A program made the position numbers and the translations under genes. A stretch of DNA of 64,000 nucleotides from Glandiceps talaboti (taxonomy: Eukaryota > Hemichordata > Enteropneusta > Spengelidae), in contig NC_135551.1 in assembly GCF_964340395.1 (NCBI RefSeq), forward strand, positions 18,112,003-18,176,002. Direction: 5' to 3'. Each line of letters starts with the position of its first letter. The stretch's first letter is position 1. Shown in pieces: positions 52,586 to 64,000 of the stretch. Below the pieces are notes generated by a model. That model was given only the letters and a program-made list of their open reading frames with translations. It was not told the origin of the DNA and made no database searches.

Positions 52586-53353
52586 AACAAAGCCGACAAT
52601 TCAAACTTATGTATTGGATTTCAAATAAAGGCCATGATAGTGATATGCCCACAAACACTTGATTTGTTTCTGATTTAGATGATATACGATTAGTAGAAAT
52701 ACTCAGGCTTTTTCTGATCGAGAAATTCAGGAAAATGTTATTAGTTGTATTAAAGTGTAGTTACGTTTCTTATATAATGCTAATCGTGATAAAGATATTC
52801 GAAATTGTGAAAAATTCTCCCAAGTCCAAGTACCTGGGTGGATTGGAGTAAGTATTCCAAATTTCAAGTTACACATCTCCATTTGAAAATTTACTTCTCA
52901 TGTCACAAGGAAAAAGATTTCTGCGAAAATAATAGTACCTAAAGACTCTTTCGATTGACAGTGATTTAGGCACGTATCCGTAGCAAACATTTGGTTTTGT
53001 AAATTCATTTTCCAAAGAACATGTGACTGACGACGTTTCGTACGGATACATTGATCACTGACTTGGATTTTGCGCGAGTTGGTGTAAGGTTTCTGGCGGA
53101 CCAACTATCACTTTGCCGCCAAATTATCTGACACACAATTTCTGGTGTTTCTGTAATATTTTGTTTCGTCTAAAGTCAATACAAAATACATTACTTTACG
53201 TTGAAATTGTCTCAAAATCATGACAAAAAATTTAAAAATTAAAAGGAAAAACCCTGAAAATTAATAAATAAGCTTACGTATCGATCAGTCATATTTTTTC
53301 TAACCCTGATATCCGGAAGTGAAGGGATAAAGGATATTAGAAATTATACTCAC

Positions 53354-53502
53354 CTTAAATTACAATATAATACTGTTCAAGCTTATAGACAACTTTGCTT
53401 ACTTGACAACTTGTACTATATAGTGTACCGCGCCGACCGATGTCTGCAACTGAACATGTCCGTCCACACAATTCCCACAAAATCTTATATTCGCGCATGC
53501 GT
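53354..53502 (-). promoter_or_regulatory. Possible first (non-coding) exon and NRF1-like promoter of the knottin-like gene
   Basis: The minus strand shows TTTAAG followed by GTGAGTATAA, a near-perfect donor, after 53354. Upstream at 53492-53502 is CGCGCATGCGT, an NRF1-type palindrome that is unusual in this AT-rich window. The peptide gene needs a 5' leader exon, because its first coding exon starts at an acceptor (51761). This is the best candidate I see, about 1.6 kb upstream. Confidence 0.3.
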
Positions 53503-55032
53503 AGTTAAACATACTTTAGTATTTGCAAGAATTATGAGCCACATACGCGTACACTGCCGATGCTTAAATTTTGTGTATGATTTATTTAGACCCAAGACAG
53601 TTCACTTTGTTACCCATGTGGCTAGTTCCCTTCATCAGAATTGTACAGTTTCGAAGATTGGTTCACGCTTGGGTTGAGATTCACTTTCTGAAATATAAAC
53701 TTTATTAACCTGTTAATACCTATTCGTCTGACAATCTGGAACTAAATGTGCATACAATATTTATATGAAATGTAGAAATATTGTTGATAACAAAAGTTAG
53801 TGTTATTGAGTAAGATTTCAAAGAACGTTCTAAAATGGTCCTTAGTTAAAAAAAAACAGATAGTTTTACGACTAAGTAAAATAGTTGAGCAATATGATCG
53901 ATTTTTGCTTGCTCTTGATTCGACATCCAGACTCGCAACCCATTTCTTTACCTCAGTTTATCAATGAAGAAAATTTCAACTACATAATTTTAATATGTTG
54001 TATGGCAAGTCTCCTACGTCACTTCCGCCAAACTTCGGATGGATAACAACTATGTACATTTTAAGTGAATCAACTGAAACCAATGCACTTTATTATCTAA
54101 TTAAATTTAGTATTCATGTCTTAACAACGTGAATTCACAGGCTATCCGTCCCCTTTAATATAATCAATTCAAGGAATACATTTCAAATCTGAACAGAGTT
54201 ATTATTTATGAAGAGTTTCTTATATCATTCAGATACTTTAATCGCCGCTAGTAAGCCGTGCATTTGTAACATCTCATTCCACCAAACTAATGAACCGTAT
54301 CATTCGATGGCAGAATTTCTAGCTACATCCCGAAATTGTCACTAGCTGCCACCCCGCATCTTATAGAGAAAAAAGCCACATACTGCTATAGGGTGATTTA
54401 ATGATTGTATTATTCTCATCAAATTTTATTGTAATCAACATGAATACGATACTACATGCCGTTTTGTTTCCCCAAGTTGGACTCTTGACTTTTAAACTAA
54501 AAAGAGCAAATATAGCGTAGATATTTTGTCTCGACCGATTGTACAAAACAGAGACGAGTAGATGCTATCAGACTGAGCAGTTTCTACGTTTGGGACGATA
54601 ACATCATATTGTGTTATCCTGTAGCCACGACTCAGGCATTAATGTTAGTAATCCATAAAAGTTCATCTTGCTTGACGAGTGAACAACCTGAGTCTTCGTA
54701 CAACTACACGTGTAAGAAATCTGTAAGTTTGATCAGCAAATTTATAAGTCCGTGGTCTAATTAGTGTACTGCATTGTTGCATAAACCCTCTCCAGGGTCT
54801 AAGGTTGTCATAGTTGTGTATGAAATGTTTGCGAATCACCTATTAGTTATGAATATAGTCAGTGACCTAAAGTCCACGGTTGTTTGACATTCAGCTATAG
54901 CTAGGGGTTCAGTAGTCTAGCTGCTAGACCAAGCTTTCTTCCCACAGGCATTTGTTTCCCGAGTTATGTCTCAGAATATTTCTATCAGAATACAATAAAA
55001 TGTCGATAATATCGTTAATATTGACGTACTTA

Positions 55033-55276
55033 ACCAATCTGATTAAAATCCGATGTAGATGTCGGCTAATCGTGCATTGCTATCTTACCATCGTTATTTA
55101 GCTTGAATTGACCTTCGTAGTAGATGTTTACGTTTTTAGCCTGATCGCCTCCTCTACGAGGCGATCAGGCTAAAAACGTAAACATCTACTACGAAGGTCA
55201 ATTCAAGCTAAATAACGATGGTAAGATAGCAATGCACGATTAGCCGACATCTACATCGGATTTTAATCAGATTGGT
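55033..55276. repeat. Perfect 119-bp-arm palindrome flanked by direct repeats
   Basis: Left arm 55033-55151 and right arm 55158-55276 are exact reverse complements around the 6-bp loop CTCTAC. The direct repeat GTACTTAACCAA occurs at 55026-55037 and 55275-55286, overlapping the arm ends. This can be read as a 240-bp element (55035-55274) between 9-bp duplications (GTACTTAAC). No coding capacity. Confidence 0.95.
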
Positions 55277-55352
55277 ACTTAACCAACTATATATGGAAAG
55301 GGGTAAAATTACATTTGTTTCTGTGATCGCGCAGGTTCACTCACAGCGAAAG

Positions 55353-55395
55353 AAGATACGATACTATACGATACGATACGATACGATACGATACG
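55353..55395 (+). repeat. (GATAC)n microsatellite
   Basis: Eight or so ATACG/GATAC units, 70 bp after the perfect palindrome. Confidence 0.93.
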
Positions 55396-56381
55396 ACAAG
55401 CAACCGAAGGTCGCTTTATTGAGGGCGTTCTGGTGCAAAGCGGTCTTCGGTTGTTTATCGTATCGGAAGAAAGTCCGAAGGTTTAGCAGCAAGGCTAGGG
55501 ATTCAGAAAATAACCCAGTATAATGGCTCCAGACCTTTTATGGTGTGCCATCATTGGTTGCGATGACAGAGTTCACCTGCCTCACTATCGTAGTACATAG
55601 TATGTACTGGACTGACATTTCAACGTAGACATTGAGTTACCTAGAAAAGACTCACTAATCTTGTGATAGGTACACTCAAGGTCTATCAACTTTCCTTGTC
55701 CGGGGTGACAATAAACAGGTGAATATAATTATGAGAATTTACTAGAAACATTAAAAGACTGTCCGTAAGGCAACAACTCTCATACATGATTCAAGTCATC
55801 CCGTCCTTTATATGTCAGCTATTCGGCACTATCTGATACTATGTAATAAAGATAAATATCGTAAATGCAATGAAGTGAAGGGAGCGCCTTCAGTATTTAC
55901 TGGGGGTTGGGGAATGGGGGGGGGGGGTTACTCGTAGGAGGGACATGTTTTAGAAAATGGGATCAAGAGAGGGTCACGTTTTACTTTGATTCGTTGTATT
56001 TTCTAACTTTGCATTATTTTGCGATTTTTTTGCATCCCACCGCTGCCACCAGTTCCATTTCCCAATGCTGCCACAGTAGTTAGGGATTAGGGTTAGGGCT
56101 AGGTACCGTAATATCAGACCATATCAATCAAATCGCTACTGACACTGAGTCATGCAGTGAATTGATTGTTAGTTGTGATATGATGAGAGGAGTGGGTCTC
56201 ACATGTGTATAACGGGAAAGGTTGGGTGAGATATTATGGATAATGTTGTGGAGGTGTTGATCTCGGTCTCGACAATGTGAGCGTGTACCCAACTAGTCTT
56301 TAGTACATAGTTCTGGCCTGCAGGTCAGCCAATTATATCCAAACACCGGTACGATGATGTAGTGCCTTCACACAATTGACG

Positions 56382-56422
56382 GTGGTGGTGGTGGTGGTGG
56401 TGGTGGTGGTGGTGGTGGTGGT
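56382..56422 (+). repeat. (GGT)n microsatellite
   Basis: About 13 GGT units. Confidence 0.95.
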
Positions 56423-57499
56423 ATAGAGGGAAAGAACCAATTAATACCTTTGAAACTATCAATGTGGTGGAATCAAATCCTTACTATTGATTCAGGGACT
56501 TGAAGTGTCTTTTTTCATGTCTGACAGCATTTTAAACCATGGTTTTTACATATCTAAACAAAGCGAGGGTCATATCTTAGTGGAAGGAAATTGAGGGTCA
56601 CATTTTATTCAACAGACCGGGGGCCTGCTTTACCACCACCCCCACCCCACCCCACCCCGTTCTTGTAATAACTCAGGGCTCCCTAAATTCCCTGCTACAG
56701 TAATTGTAAATTTATGATTAAATTTGAACACAATGACATTTGGGATTGACTGAAAATTGAATTATTTATGCTTTTAGACTACCACTACTTCTATTGTACC
56801 GTTCGTTTTAGTCTCTATTGATACCGAATATAAATAGATGGCTACCTGCCACATACAGTTTTACTCGGTAAGCAGTAGAGTGTACTGGGCATATATTTTT
56901 TGAGACCGTACAACAATAAAATATCCTACATCACCGATTTATTCAAGGCCAAATGCAACAACCTATACTGCCATACCGTGAATATGCTGTCCGGACCCAC
57001 TTGCACGTTATCGGTATGGATATGGGTGAAACGGTATATATACACATTGTTCAGGGTGTGTGGTGAGGGGGTAGGGCGTTGAAATGACGTTTAGTGCTTT
57101 TTCTGTGTATCGGAGAACACCATTCTCAGTGGGGGGGGGGGGGTTTCACAGAGATGGTTGTGGTTTTACAAAAAATGGAATACAAAAATAAAATTTGAAC
57201 GAATGACATGATGAAGTTCAACATTGTATTTACCAGAAACACGATTGAACTGTTTATCTCTTTCAGATACCTTGATCGAGATTCTTTTTGTCAATTATTG
57301 CTAGGGAGACGATTTAGGTTTGGAAAATCAACGTGCTGTGTTTTATTTGTCTTCAATGTCAACGTTAATACAATCATTCCTGTAACATCTGGTTCACTTT
57401 AATAAAGCCATCTCATTTAAATATTGTGTGTAGATATATGTAGAACCGTGGTATTAAACATGAGAAAAAGTTATTCTGCAGTTGAATGTATATTAAGAC

Positions 57500-58615
57500 A
57501 TATTTTGATTTCAGATTGTTTGCAGACGATTCGAACCTTTTTCACACTTTTCCCACAAAGTTCAACAATATTGACCTGTCCATAGTAAACCACGAGTTTC
57601 ATAATGTGACGGCTTGGTGTACTGCAAACAAGCTCACAATAAATGAGTCTAAAACAAAGTACATTCTTATGAGAAGTCGTAGGTTTTCACCCAGTGTCAG
57701 TGGAACTCTTTATGTAAATAGGAATGCTATTGAGCAAGTTAATTATGCGTCGTTTGTTGGTATTGTCATTGATGAACATCTGCTTTGGAAGGAACACATT
57801 TGTCATGTAAATAATATTATAAGAAGAAAAATAGGCGCCATTTTCAAACTGAGGGAATTCGTACCGAAACATGTACTTACTTTTCTCTACACCACTTTCA
57901 TCCAACCTCATATATCCTATGGGTTAGAAGTCTGGGGAAATACTTTTCATTCATATTTAGATTGTATTTTATTATCCCAGAAAATGGCTATGCGTGCTAT
58001 TTCGCATAGCCATTTTCGGAAACATTCTTCTCCTCTTTTCAACCAATTAGAAATTCTCGACGTTTTTAAGTTACACAAGTATTTAGTAGGGGTTTTTGTT
58101 TACGACTTAATACACAATAATTTACCACACTCTATAACCGATTATTGCACGCTGTTGACTTATGAATACAATACACGACAGAAGGCTCAGGGCAATTTAT
58201 GTATTCCGCCAGTGAAGACATCAGTTGGACAACAATCAATATCATATACAGGTGCAACTACATGGAACGACATCAAATACAATATCAGGAAAGAACCAAC
58301 ACGACATAGTTTCAAGCGGTCACTTAAAATTGATTTACTAAAAGAATATATAGCATAGTTGGCATTCTTCAGCGAACTTTCTTCTCATCACTTTTAAAAT
58401 GACTTGGATTGGGATGGGGGTTGGGGGGAGGGGCTAGTGCGTTTAGTAACACCCGTGAATGTTTAACCATTAACCATTAATGTAAGGGGTCAGACTTGAT
58501 TAGCAAAGTTATTTTCTGACTCCCATTGCCTGTATAAATTGTGTATAAATATTTTTTTTTCCAAGTGATATGTAATTATTTATTGTACAGGTAATAAAAA
58601 TCAATCAATCAATCA
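57500..58615 (+). mobile_element. 5'-truncated non-LTR retrotransposon (LINE) with (TCAA)n tail
   Basis: An intact frame to 58358 begins at the reverse-transcriptase motif C (RLFADDSNLF, with FADD as the catalytic YxDD-type box). It continues through the RT thumb (NKLTINESKTKYILMRS; ISYGLEVWGN) to the C-terminus. There is no endonuclease and no RT motifs 0-B, so the copy is truncated in the middle of RT. About 230 bp of 3' UTR follow, ending in AATAAAAATCAATCAATCAA, a simple-repeat tail typical of Jockey/CR1/L2-type elements. The clade cannot be fixed from this part. No stop codons in 280 residues implies a fairly young insertion. Confidence 0.88.
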
Positions 58616-59314
58616 AAATCAATCACATATAAATCCCTCTCTTAAAATTCGTCAGCTAAATCTGCTTGTAGATATGACCTGATATGAAACTTTATGAAAC
58701 ATGTGACCCCTGACATCATTACTATGTGTACCACGTTACATAGAACTTGATGCCTGCACTGTCAGATACAGGCTAATTTCAAAACACTCACTAAAACCAA
58801 TAGCTACATTAACAAACTTTTCAGGACATGTGCACTTTGTTATGGTTATAAGTATATAACAAATTATATTGAATTGGAAGTATGCATTCTTCAGATATAG
58901 CATGATTACTAAAATCATTGATTATGCAAATGACTCACGAAATCTAACAGTTTCATCAATAATCTTTATAGGAGATACTTGTACCCTGGCATCATGAACG
59001 TATGCCAAGTGTTATAAACAATTTGAAGCTTGCACTCTTCAGATAGAGCCTAATTACTGAAAATCATTAATTATGCATATAACTCATTAAAACTAAAAAC
59101 TACAATATCAAACTTTATAGGACACATGCTCATTGTTATCATCAATGTATGCACTATTGAATTTAAAGGTTGCATTCTTAATATATATAACCTAATTGCT
59201 GAAAATCATTTATTATGCAAATGACATTGTATATTTACCAAAACCTAACACCCTAATGTGCACCATATTTTGTTTGAATTGCGCCAATCGTTTTTGAGTA
59301 AATGATGACACATA

Positions 59315-59446
59315 CACACACAGATATACATACATACATACATACATACATACATACATACATACACACAGACAGACAGACAGACACATACATACATACA
59401 TACATACATACATACATACATACATACATACATACATACGCACGCA

Positions 59447-59525
<79 letters not shown>

Positions 59526-59596
59526 CCCATAAACACATCTCATCCCTAAAATATAACCGTAAGGTACAAATGCTATAGTTATTTCAGTACATGTCA
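59315..59596 (+). repeat. Compound (CATA)n(CGCA)n(CA)n microsatellite plus 72-bp unique tail
   Basis: CATA, CAGA, CATA, CGCA and CA tracts to 59524, then CCCATAAACACATCTCATCC ... TATAGTTATTTCAGTACATGTC. The same tail follows the CA tract at 63741, so tract and tail move together as the end of a repeat family. The sequence before the tract (GAATTGCGCCAATCGTTTTTGAG) resembles an RTE-like LINE 3' end. Confidence 0.85.
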
Positions 59597-62500
59597 CGTC
59601 AATTCTTGACATCCCGATCAAACTATTTAGGGAAAGAATTCTAAAATTTCCGGGTACTTTAATATGTTAAAAAGATCACTCAATTTCGAAAGTTTAAGCC
59701 ATTGCGAACACTTTCATGTGTGACAAGGCTGTGTTAAAAACTATTTCGACGACAAGTAAGTACTTCTGTTCCTTATTCATGATTGAGTTAATTTCTTGTC
59801 ATTCAATAGGCCATGTGATGAAACACTTCGGTACAGCTAGCTGTGTGGCGCTGATGTTGTGCACAATACCCCATTTATTCAATTTTAGACTAACATATCT
59901 ATAAAATAATAATAATAAAGCCCACTACACTGCGTCTTAGTGCTCTTAATAATACTCAAAAAGGAAGAAAAATGGATAAAATGACAACAATTAACAATTT
60001 ACGTGGTTAAAAACGAAAAAGTAAACGAGGCTAAAATAACCCCATTCTAGATCAACTTGAAGTTCGATAGATTTTGTTCTAGTTCATACCACGATATCTG
60101 CTGGATATACACACTTTATAAAGGTACAGTACTAGTGTCCTAATGTTCCATCAATTTAATGCTTTGTTTGCAGAGCAAATAACATTTTCACTATGAAGTG
60201 ATTGATAGGCATGTTCATTGGCAAGCAAGTTATGGATGTGTGTAATCATTACTTTCTTAACTGCAAACCAATATCAACAAGGGACATTTTGTGTGGTCTA
60301 ATACCTTAACTGTGAGTGATTTCATTAAACAAAGCCATCAATGATAAATATGAATTCAACTGGTAAACCAATTGAACAGTCAGGTGATAACCATCCACCT
60401 GAGTAGCGCGTGCATCCCCCCCCCTTCCCACTCCCCATACCGTCATACGTGTACAGAAAACATATCACTGTATGGGGAGACACGCGATGCATCTTGCTAA
60501 ACATCAACAGTTCTATCGAATCAAGTATACCAAAACACACGACAGTAATAATTCAAAAACAATGTTAAAATAGAAATTCATTTTTCATTTTAGATGGTTC
60601 TGAAATAGAATGGTGTGGACACTGTCTATCAGACATGTACTGCTAGTAATATCAAAAGTACGTCAACATGTTACACTCCACTCAAATCGTCTGATTAAGA
60701 AACAATTTCATATTGACGAATAAGAGTCAACATAATTACATCATTCTTGTTATCATTATCTTATATTGGTGGATTATTGAAAGCTCCACATTGAGTTGTT
60801 CTGGTGTACATGGCAAACTTGTAGCTATTCACCTGCACAGATGAGTTTTCATCATAATACTATACATAATATTATTAATTGTTATTGCAAAAAAAAAAAA
60901 TAGCCCACAGTTTATATCGATTCACTTGCATGTATACTTAACACGGATAGCGAACTAAGAGTATATATACATTAAATGTGTTGACTGTTTGTGCAAGTTG
61001 ATGTAATGTTAATGTAATGTCCATTAAAACGTGTCATTGAAGCTGCATTAGCTTTGGGTGTTTTTTTTAAAGTTTCGCTAGATAAAATTACTTACTTGTA
61101 ATATTGTACTCCCTGATCACAGTATTGTATCACCTGAGGGTAAATGTAGTCTGTGTAGCTCTATACATAATGTACAACTAATGAAATTAAATTGAATTTT
61201 GGATGTGCATCTAAAATGGTGGTTACGATTTCAACCTGTTACTGTACTACTTATGGATAAGATTGATCATTGATTAAGATGTACGATGCCTAATTATTGA
61301 TTTTTTAAAAAGTGAATATATTGTTGCCTGATCGATGATCTAGAAATGATACAGATTCAAAACCAAGCTTTTTTTTTTTTTTTTTTACAAGATTTAGACT
61401 TGTCACTGCACTACCTATGGATACTATTGACTATTAATTAACAGATACAATTTTTTTTTGTAAGTAATTAATTATTATTTTAGTGAATATGTCGTTCGTT
61501 ACTTGATGAAAAATAAATGTCCCAGTTGCAGTTAGTGTAGGTTTAATTAATGCATATTCATGCTAACATACCTATTTCAAATCTTGGTCCTGGTATTTAG
61601 CAACGCTCTTTTCATTGTGAGAGATAGCTCCTTGGTACGTCAAGAGTTGGAGCTTTATACATGCCTGCATTGGCTATTTAATTTAGTTTTCTCACAGGTA
61701 CAGAAGTCAAGTAGCAATGGGTTGTGTTTATGGGCTTTTTACTAACTTACTTGATTAAAACTAGACTGGTGTATCAACGTTAATGTTGATGCATTCCTTC
61801 TATAACATTACAATTGTCTTCTAGTAGCATTTTTAAAACATATATTTCCTCGCCATGTTTTAATACGTATAGTAAATTACGTCATCCGCTAGTTCATATG
61901 TGATATCTCAATACCCGGTCTGAGTTCAGGTGAATGCAAGTGATTATACTTCAATATTAAAGTAAATACGGTGAGTGCCTTTTAAATCTATCGCACAAAG
62001 TACACCTAAAAACGTATGAAGTCAGCTTGTTCCAATATTTTATCGAACAGATTACATTCAGTTGACATCTGGTTAGGCAGTGGATGGGTTTTCTATTTTA
62101 GTGAATTTTTTTCCCAAGTCTATTTTAGTGACATTGTAACATTTCAGGGTAGTCAAACAATAAATATGGAGCATAGACAGCAATGCCCCATGTGATATTT
62201 TCACTCACTACCCGCATTTCAATCGTCAGTTGCTTAGTAAACCTGTTTTTGTCGATGTTGTATTAATGTAAATGTGCGCACATAGTGTACTGTATGATAC
62301 CCTAGGCTGGTAATTCCTCTATTTGTACACCCTGGGGCCATAGAGAAATATCCGCCCAAACCTCAAGGGCTAACATAATTGTTTTGAACGTTATATTTAT
62401 ATTGCTTATTTTCAAAACATTAAATATCAAATTTTGAGTCTAAGGTTGTGCAACAATTGTAGGAATATAGCAGAAATGGCCAGAATGTCAACGACAATTC

Positions 62501-62909
62501 TCTTGTGATACCTCATAAAACATCTCTTTACAGTTGATTGATATTTGTTACCTGTCGAAGTGGGTTACTAGTATATGTACTAAATGATAAATGTACAGGA
62601 CTGCACACAGTGTACAGTTAATGTCTGCTATATGGCTATTATTTATTAACATAAGTTGTTGAATGTATGTATCGTATATATACTGAAAGAAGCTAATGTA
62701 ACAACAGTGGTTTTTTAGTCCAAACGAAGGGGGGGGGGGCTAGTAGAATGGGTTCCGTCCGATCCGTGCGTCTGCAATACATCATTTTTCAGATATACAC
62801 ATATTTAATTTCATTCAAACCTGGGTCAAATGTGACATATCTTGTGAGACATATGAACATCACTTTCTTTCGCAACATATGTATATTTGTTAGATAAACA
62901 TATTTTTTA

Positions 62910-63605
62910 CTGCCCAACTCAAAAAATATTGAACACATAGACTCCATTCAAGTGTCTACCACATATTATCAGGTACAAGCTTTCCTTTAAGACATTGGCC
63001 CTTGAGCTATTTCTTGCATATGTGTCACAGACACTTTGTAGTATTGAAATGATATCAATTTCTTTTAAATTATGTACACAGGTTATATAGAAGATTAAAT
63101 TATGTACACAGGTTATATAGAAGAAGATGCCATGCATTACTTTTAGTGTTCATATAACAGTGTTTAATGAATGTTAGCCATATTTGTAGTAAAAAATCAT
63201 GACTTACAGAATACCTCAAAATCTGTACTACACAGAGACGCCACATTCAAGTGTCTAACTCCATATCCTCGGGTGTAAGCTTTCTTGTAAGACATTGACG
63301 GTTAACCTTAACCTAGCCTTTCAGGATCAATTATCTACATCATATTGCAGACACTTTAGGGTGTGATCAATATTTTATAAGATCTTGTAATAAGGTAACA
63401 AGGAACAAGGAAGACACACACTTGCACTAATTTTGTTGTTCAAATAACCTTTTCCTTTTACTGAAAAACAGCCATATTTGGTGTAAAAAATCAACAATTT
63501 GTTTAACAGCTCTAGAATCATGAGACAGCGATTTCATTCAAGTGTCTACTACTATAATATAAGATTCCATTCAAGTGTCTACTACTATACTATAAGATGT
63601 TACCT
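62910..63605 (-). repeat. Tandem cluster of diverged dispersed repeats
   Basis: Units with CATTCAAGTGTCTA...AAGCTTTCYTTTAAGACATTG...GACACTTT at about 62940-63040, 63245-63360 and 63535-63600. Relatives on the other strand lie at about 6150-6290 and 6460-6590 (AAATTTAGTGTCTA; CTTCTTACAAG). Two short perfect tandem duplications lie inside: 30 bp at 63064-63125 and 33 bp at 63536-63600. Confidence 0.55.
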
Positions 63606-63740
63606 TTCTGATAATATAACCTTTAATTTCTGTTAGTATTTTGACTCTGAACTTTACCTTCTGAGTCAAAATGTAACAAATCATGACTAACGCAGAAAAG
63701 AAGTAAAGTACTTGAGGGTTCTGTTTTCTATGAAGATATG

Positions 63741-63788
<48 letters not shown>

Positions 63789-63858
63789 CCCATAAACACA
63801 TCTCATCCCTAAAATATAACCGCAAGGTACAAATACTATAGTTATTTCAGTACATGTC
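63741..63858 (+). repeat. (CA)n microsatellite plus the same 72-bp tail
   Basis: CA tract to 63787 followed by CCCATAAACACATCTCATCC ... CAGTACATGTC, differing from the 59525 copy at only two positions over about 70 bp. Confidence 0.88.
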
Positions 63859-64000
63859 TATGGGAAGCCGTTCAGGCCAAAAGTTGTTTTTTATTTTTGC
63901 TATAGTATTTTATATTTTTCGTACTTACAAACTAATTTTAACAGTTTATGTACTTTTATTCCATGTTCACATTATTTTAATTGAAATAAGTTTGCATTTA

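Larger units (their letters stand above)
53503..57499. other. Intergenic region with palindrome and simple repeats
   Basis: Contains the perfect palindrome, (GATAC)n, (GGT)n and G-runs near 55914-55928 and 57131-57144. No gene recognised. Confidence 0.65.
58616..64000. other. Intergenic region, dispersed repeats only
   Basis: Between about 58.62 and 59.3 kb there are diverged repeats with the recurring phrase AAATCATTxATTATGCAxATGAC (three times). Beyond are microsatellites and the 63-kb cluster. No exon-like frame with splice signals found. Confidence 0.6.

Noticed and set aside
52001-52678. Longest plus-strand open frame outside the LINE (about 225 codons, His/Thr/Gln-rich)
   Set aside because: It consists mainly of ACAAC-type satellite. 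All frames are open because the repeat lacks stops. No conserved domain.
59213-59621. Several overlapping open frames of Cys/Val and His/Thr repeats
   Set aside because: Translations of CA, CATA and CGCA microsatellites.

Overview
This is animal nuclear DNA: AT-rich, intron-dense, with canonical GT-AG splice sites, many short DNA-transposon relics (MITEs), a tRNA-derived SINE, LINE fragments and long microsatellites. The genes and repeats suggest a marine invertebrate, either deuterostome or lophotrochozoan. The sequence alone does not settle the phylum.

Two conserved genes sit head to head across about 450 bp. On the minus strand (37864 down to 2760) lies a complete DHHC palmitoyltransferase of the ZDHHC14/18/9 group, closest to ZDHHC14. 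I reconstructed nine coding exons with fully compatible phases, giving 457 residues. On the plus strand (38314-43435) lies TMEM242, a small mitochondrial inner-membrane assembly factor with four or five coding exons. The same two genes are neighbours in human (6q25.3), so this is probably ancient microsynteny.

The main discovery is inside the ZDHHC14-like gene. The fourth membrane segment plus TTxE motif is encoded by three tandem alternative exons (6A, 6B, 6C), each exactly 103 nt. Exon 5 ends in a textbook U12-type donor (ATATCCTTT). Every exon 6 copy has a U12 branch site (TTCCTTRAC) and an AC acceptor, but a normal U2 GT donor. Spliceosome incompatibility would force inclusion of exactly one copy: copies cannot be joined to each other and all three cannot be skipped. 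The preceding intron (intron 4) is almost entirely a minisatellite with nine exact CArG (SRF) boxes.

From 43.4 kb to 64 kb genes are sparse. There is a small unrecognised charged protein on the minus strand (45200-44814) behind a perfect YY1 site, and a two-coding-exon gene on the minus strand (51750-51137) for a secreted eight-cysteine knottin-like peptide. There is also a 5'-truncated LINE (about 57.5-58.6 kb).

Notable mobile elements are two MITEs with TAGTCT ends and perfect 9-bp target duplications (39249-39645, 43845-44012). A perfect inverted repeat with 119-bp arms (55033-55276) is flanked by direct repeats. A hAT transposase fragment and at least five further MITE or repeat families are also present. 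ZDHHC14 intron 1 is densely loaded with the palindrome TGTACATGTACA, which is much rarer elsewhere in the window.
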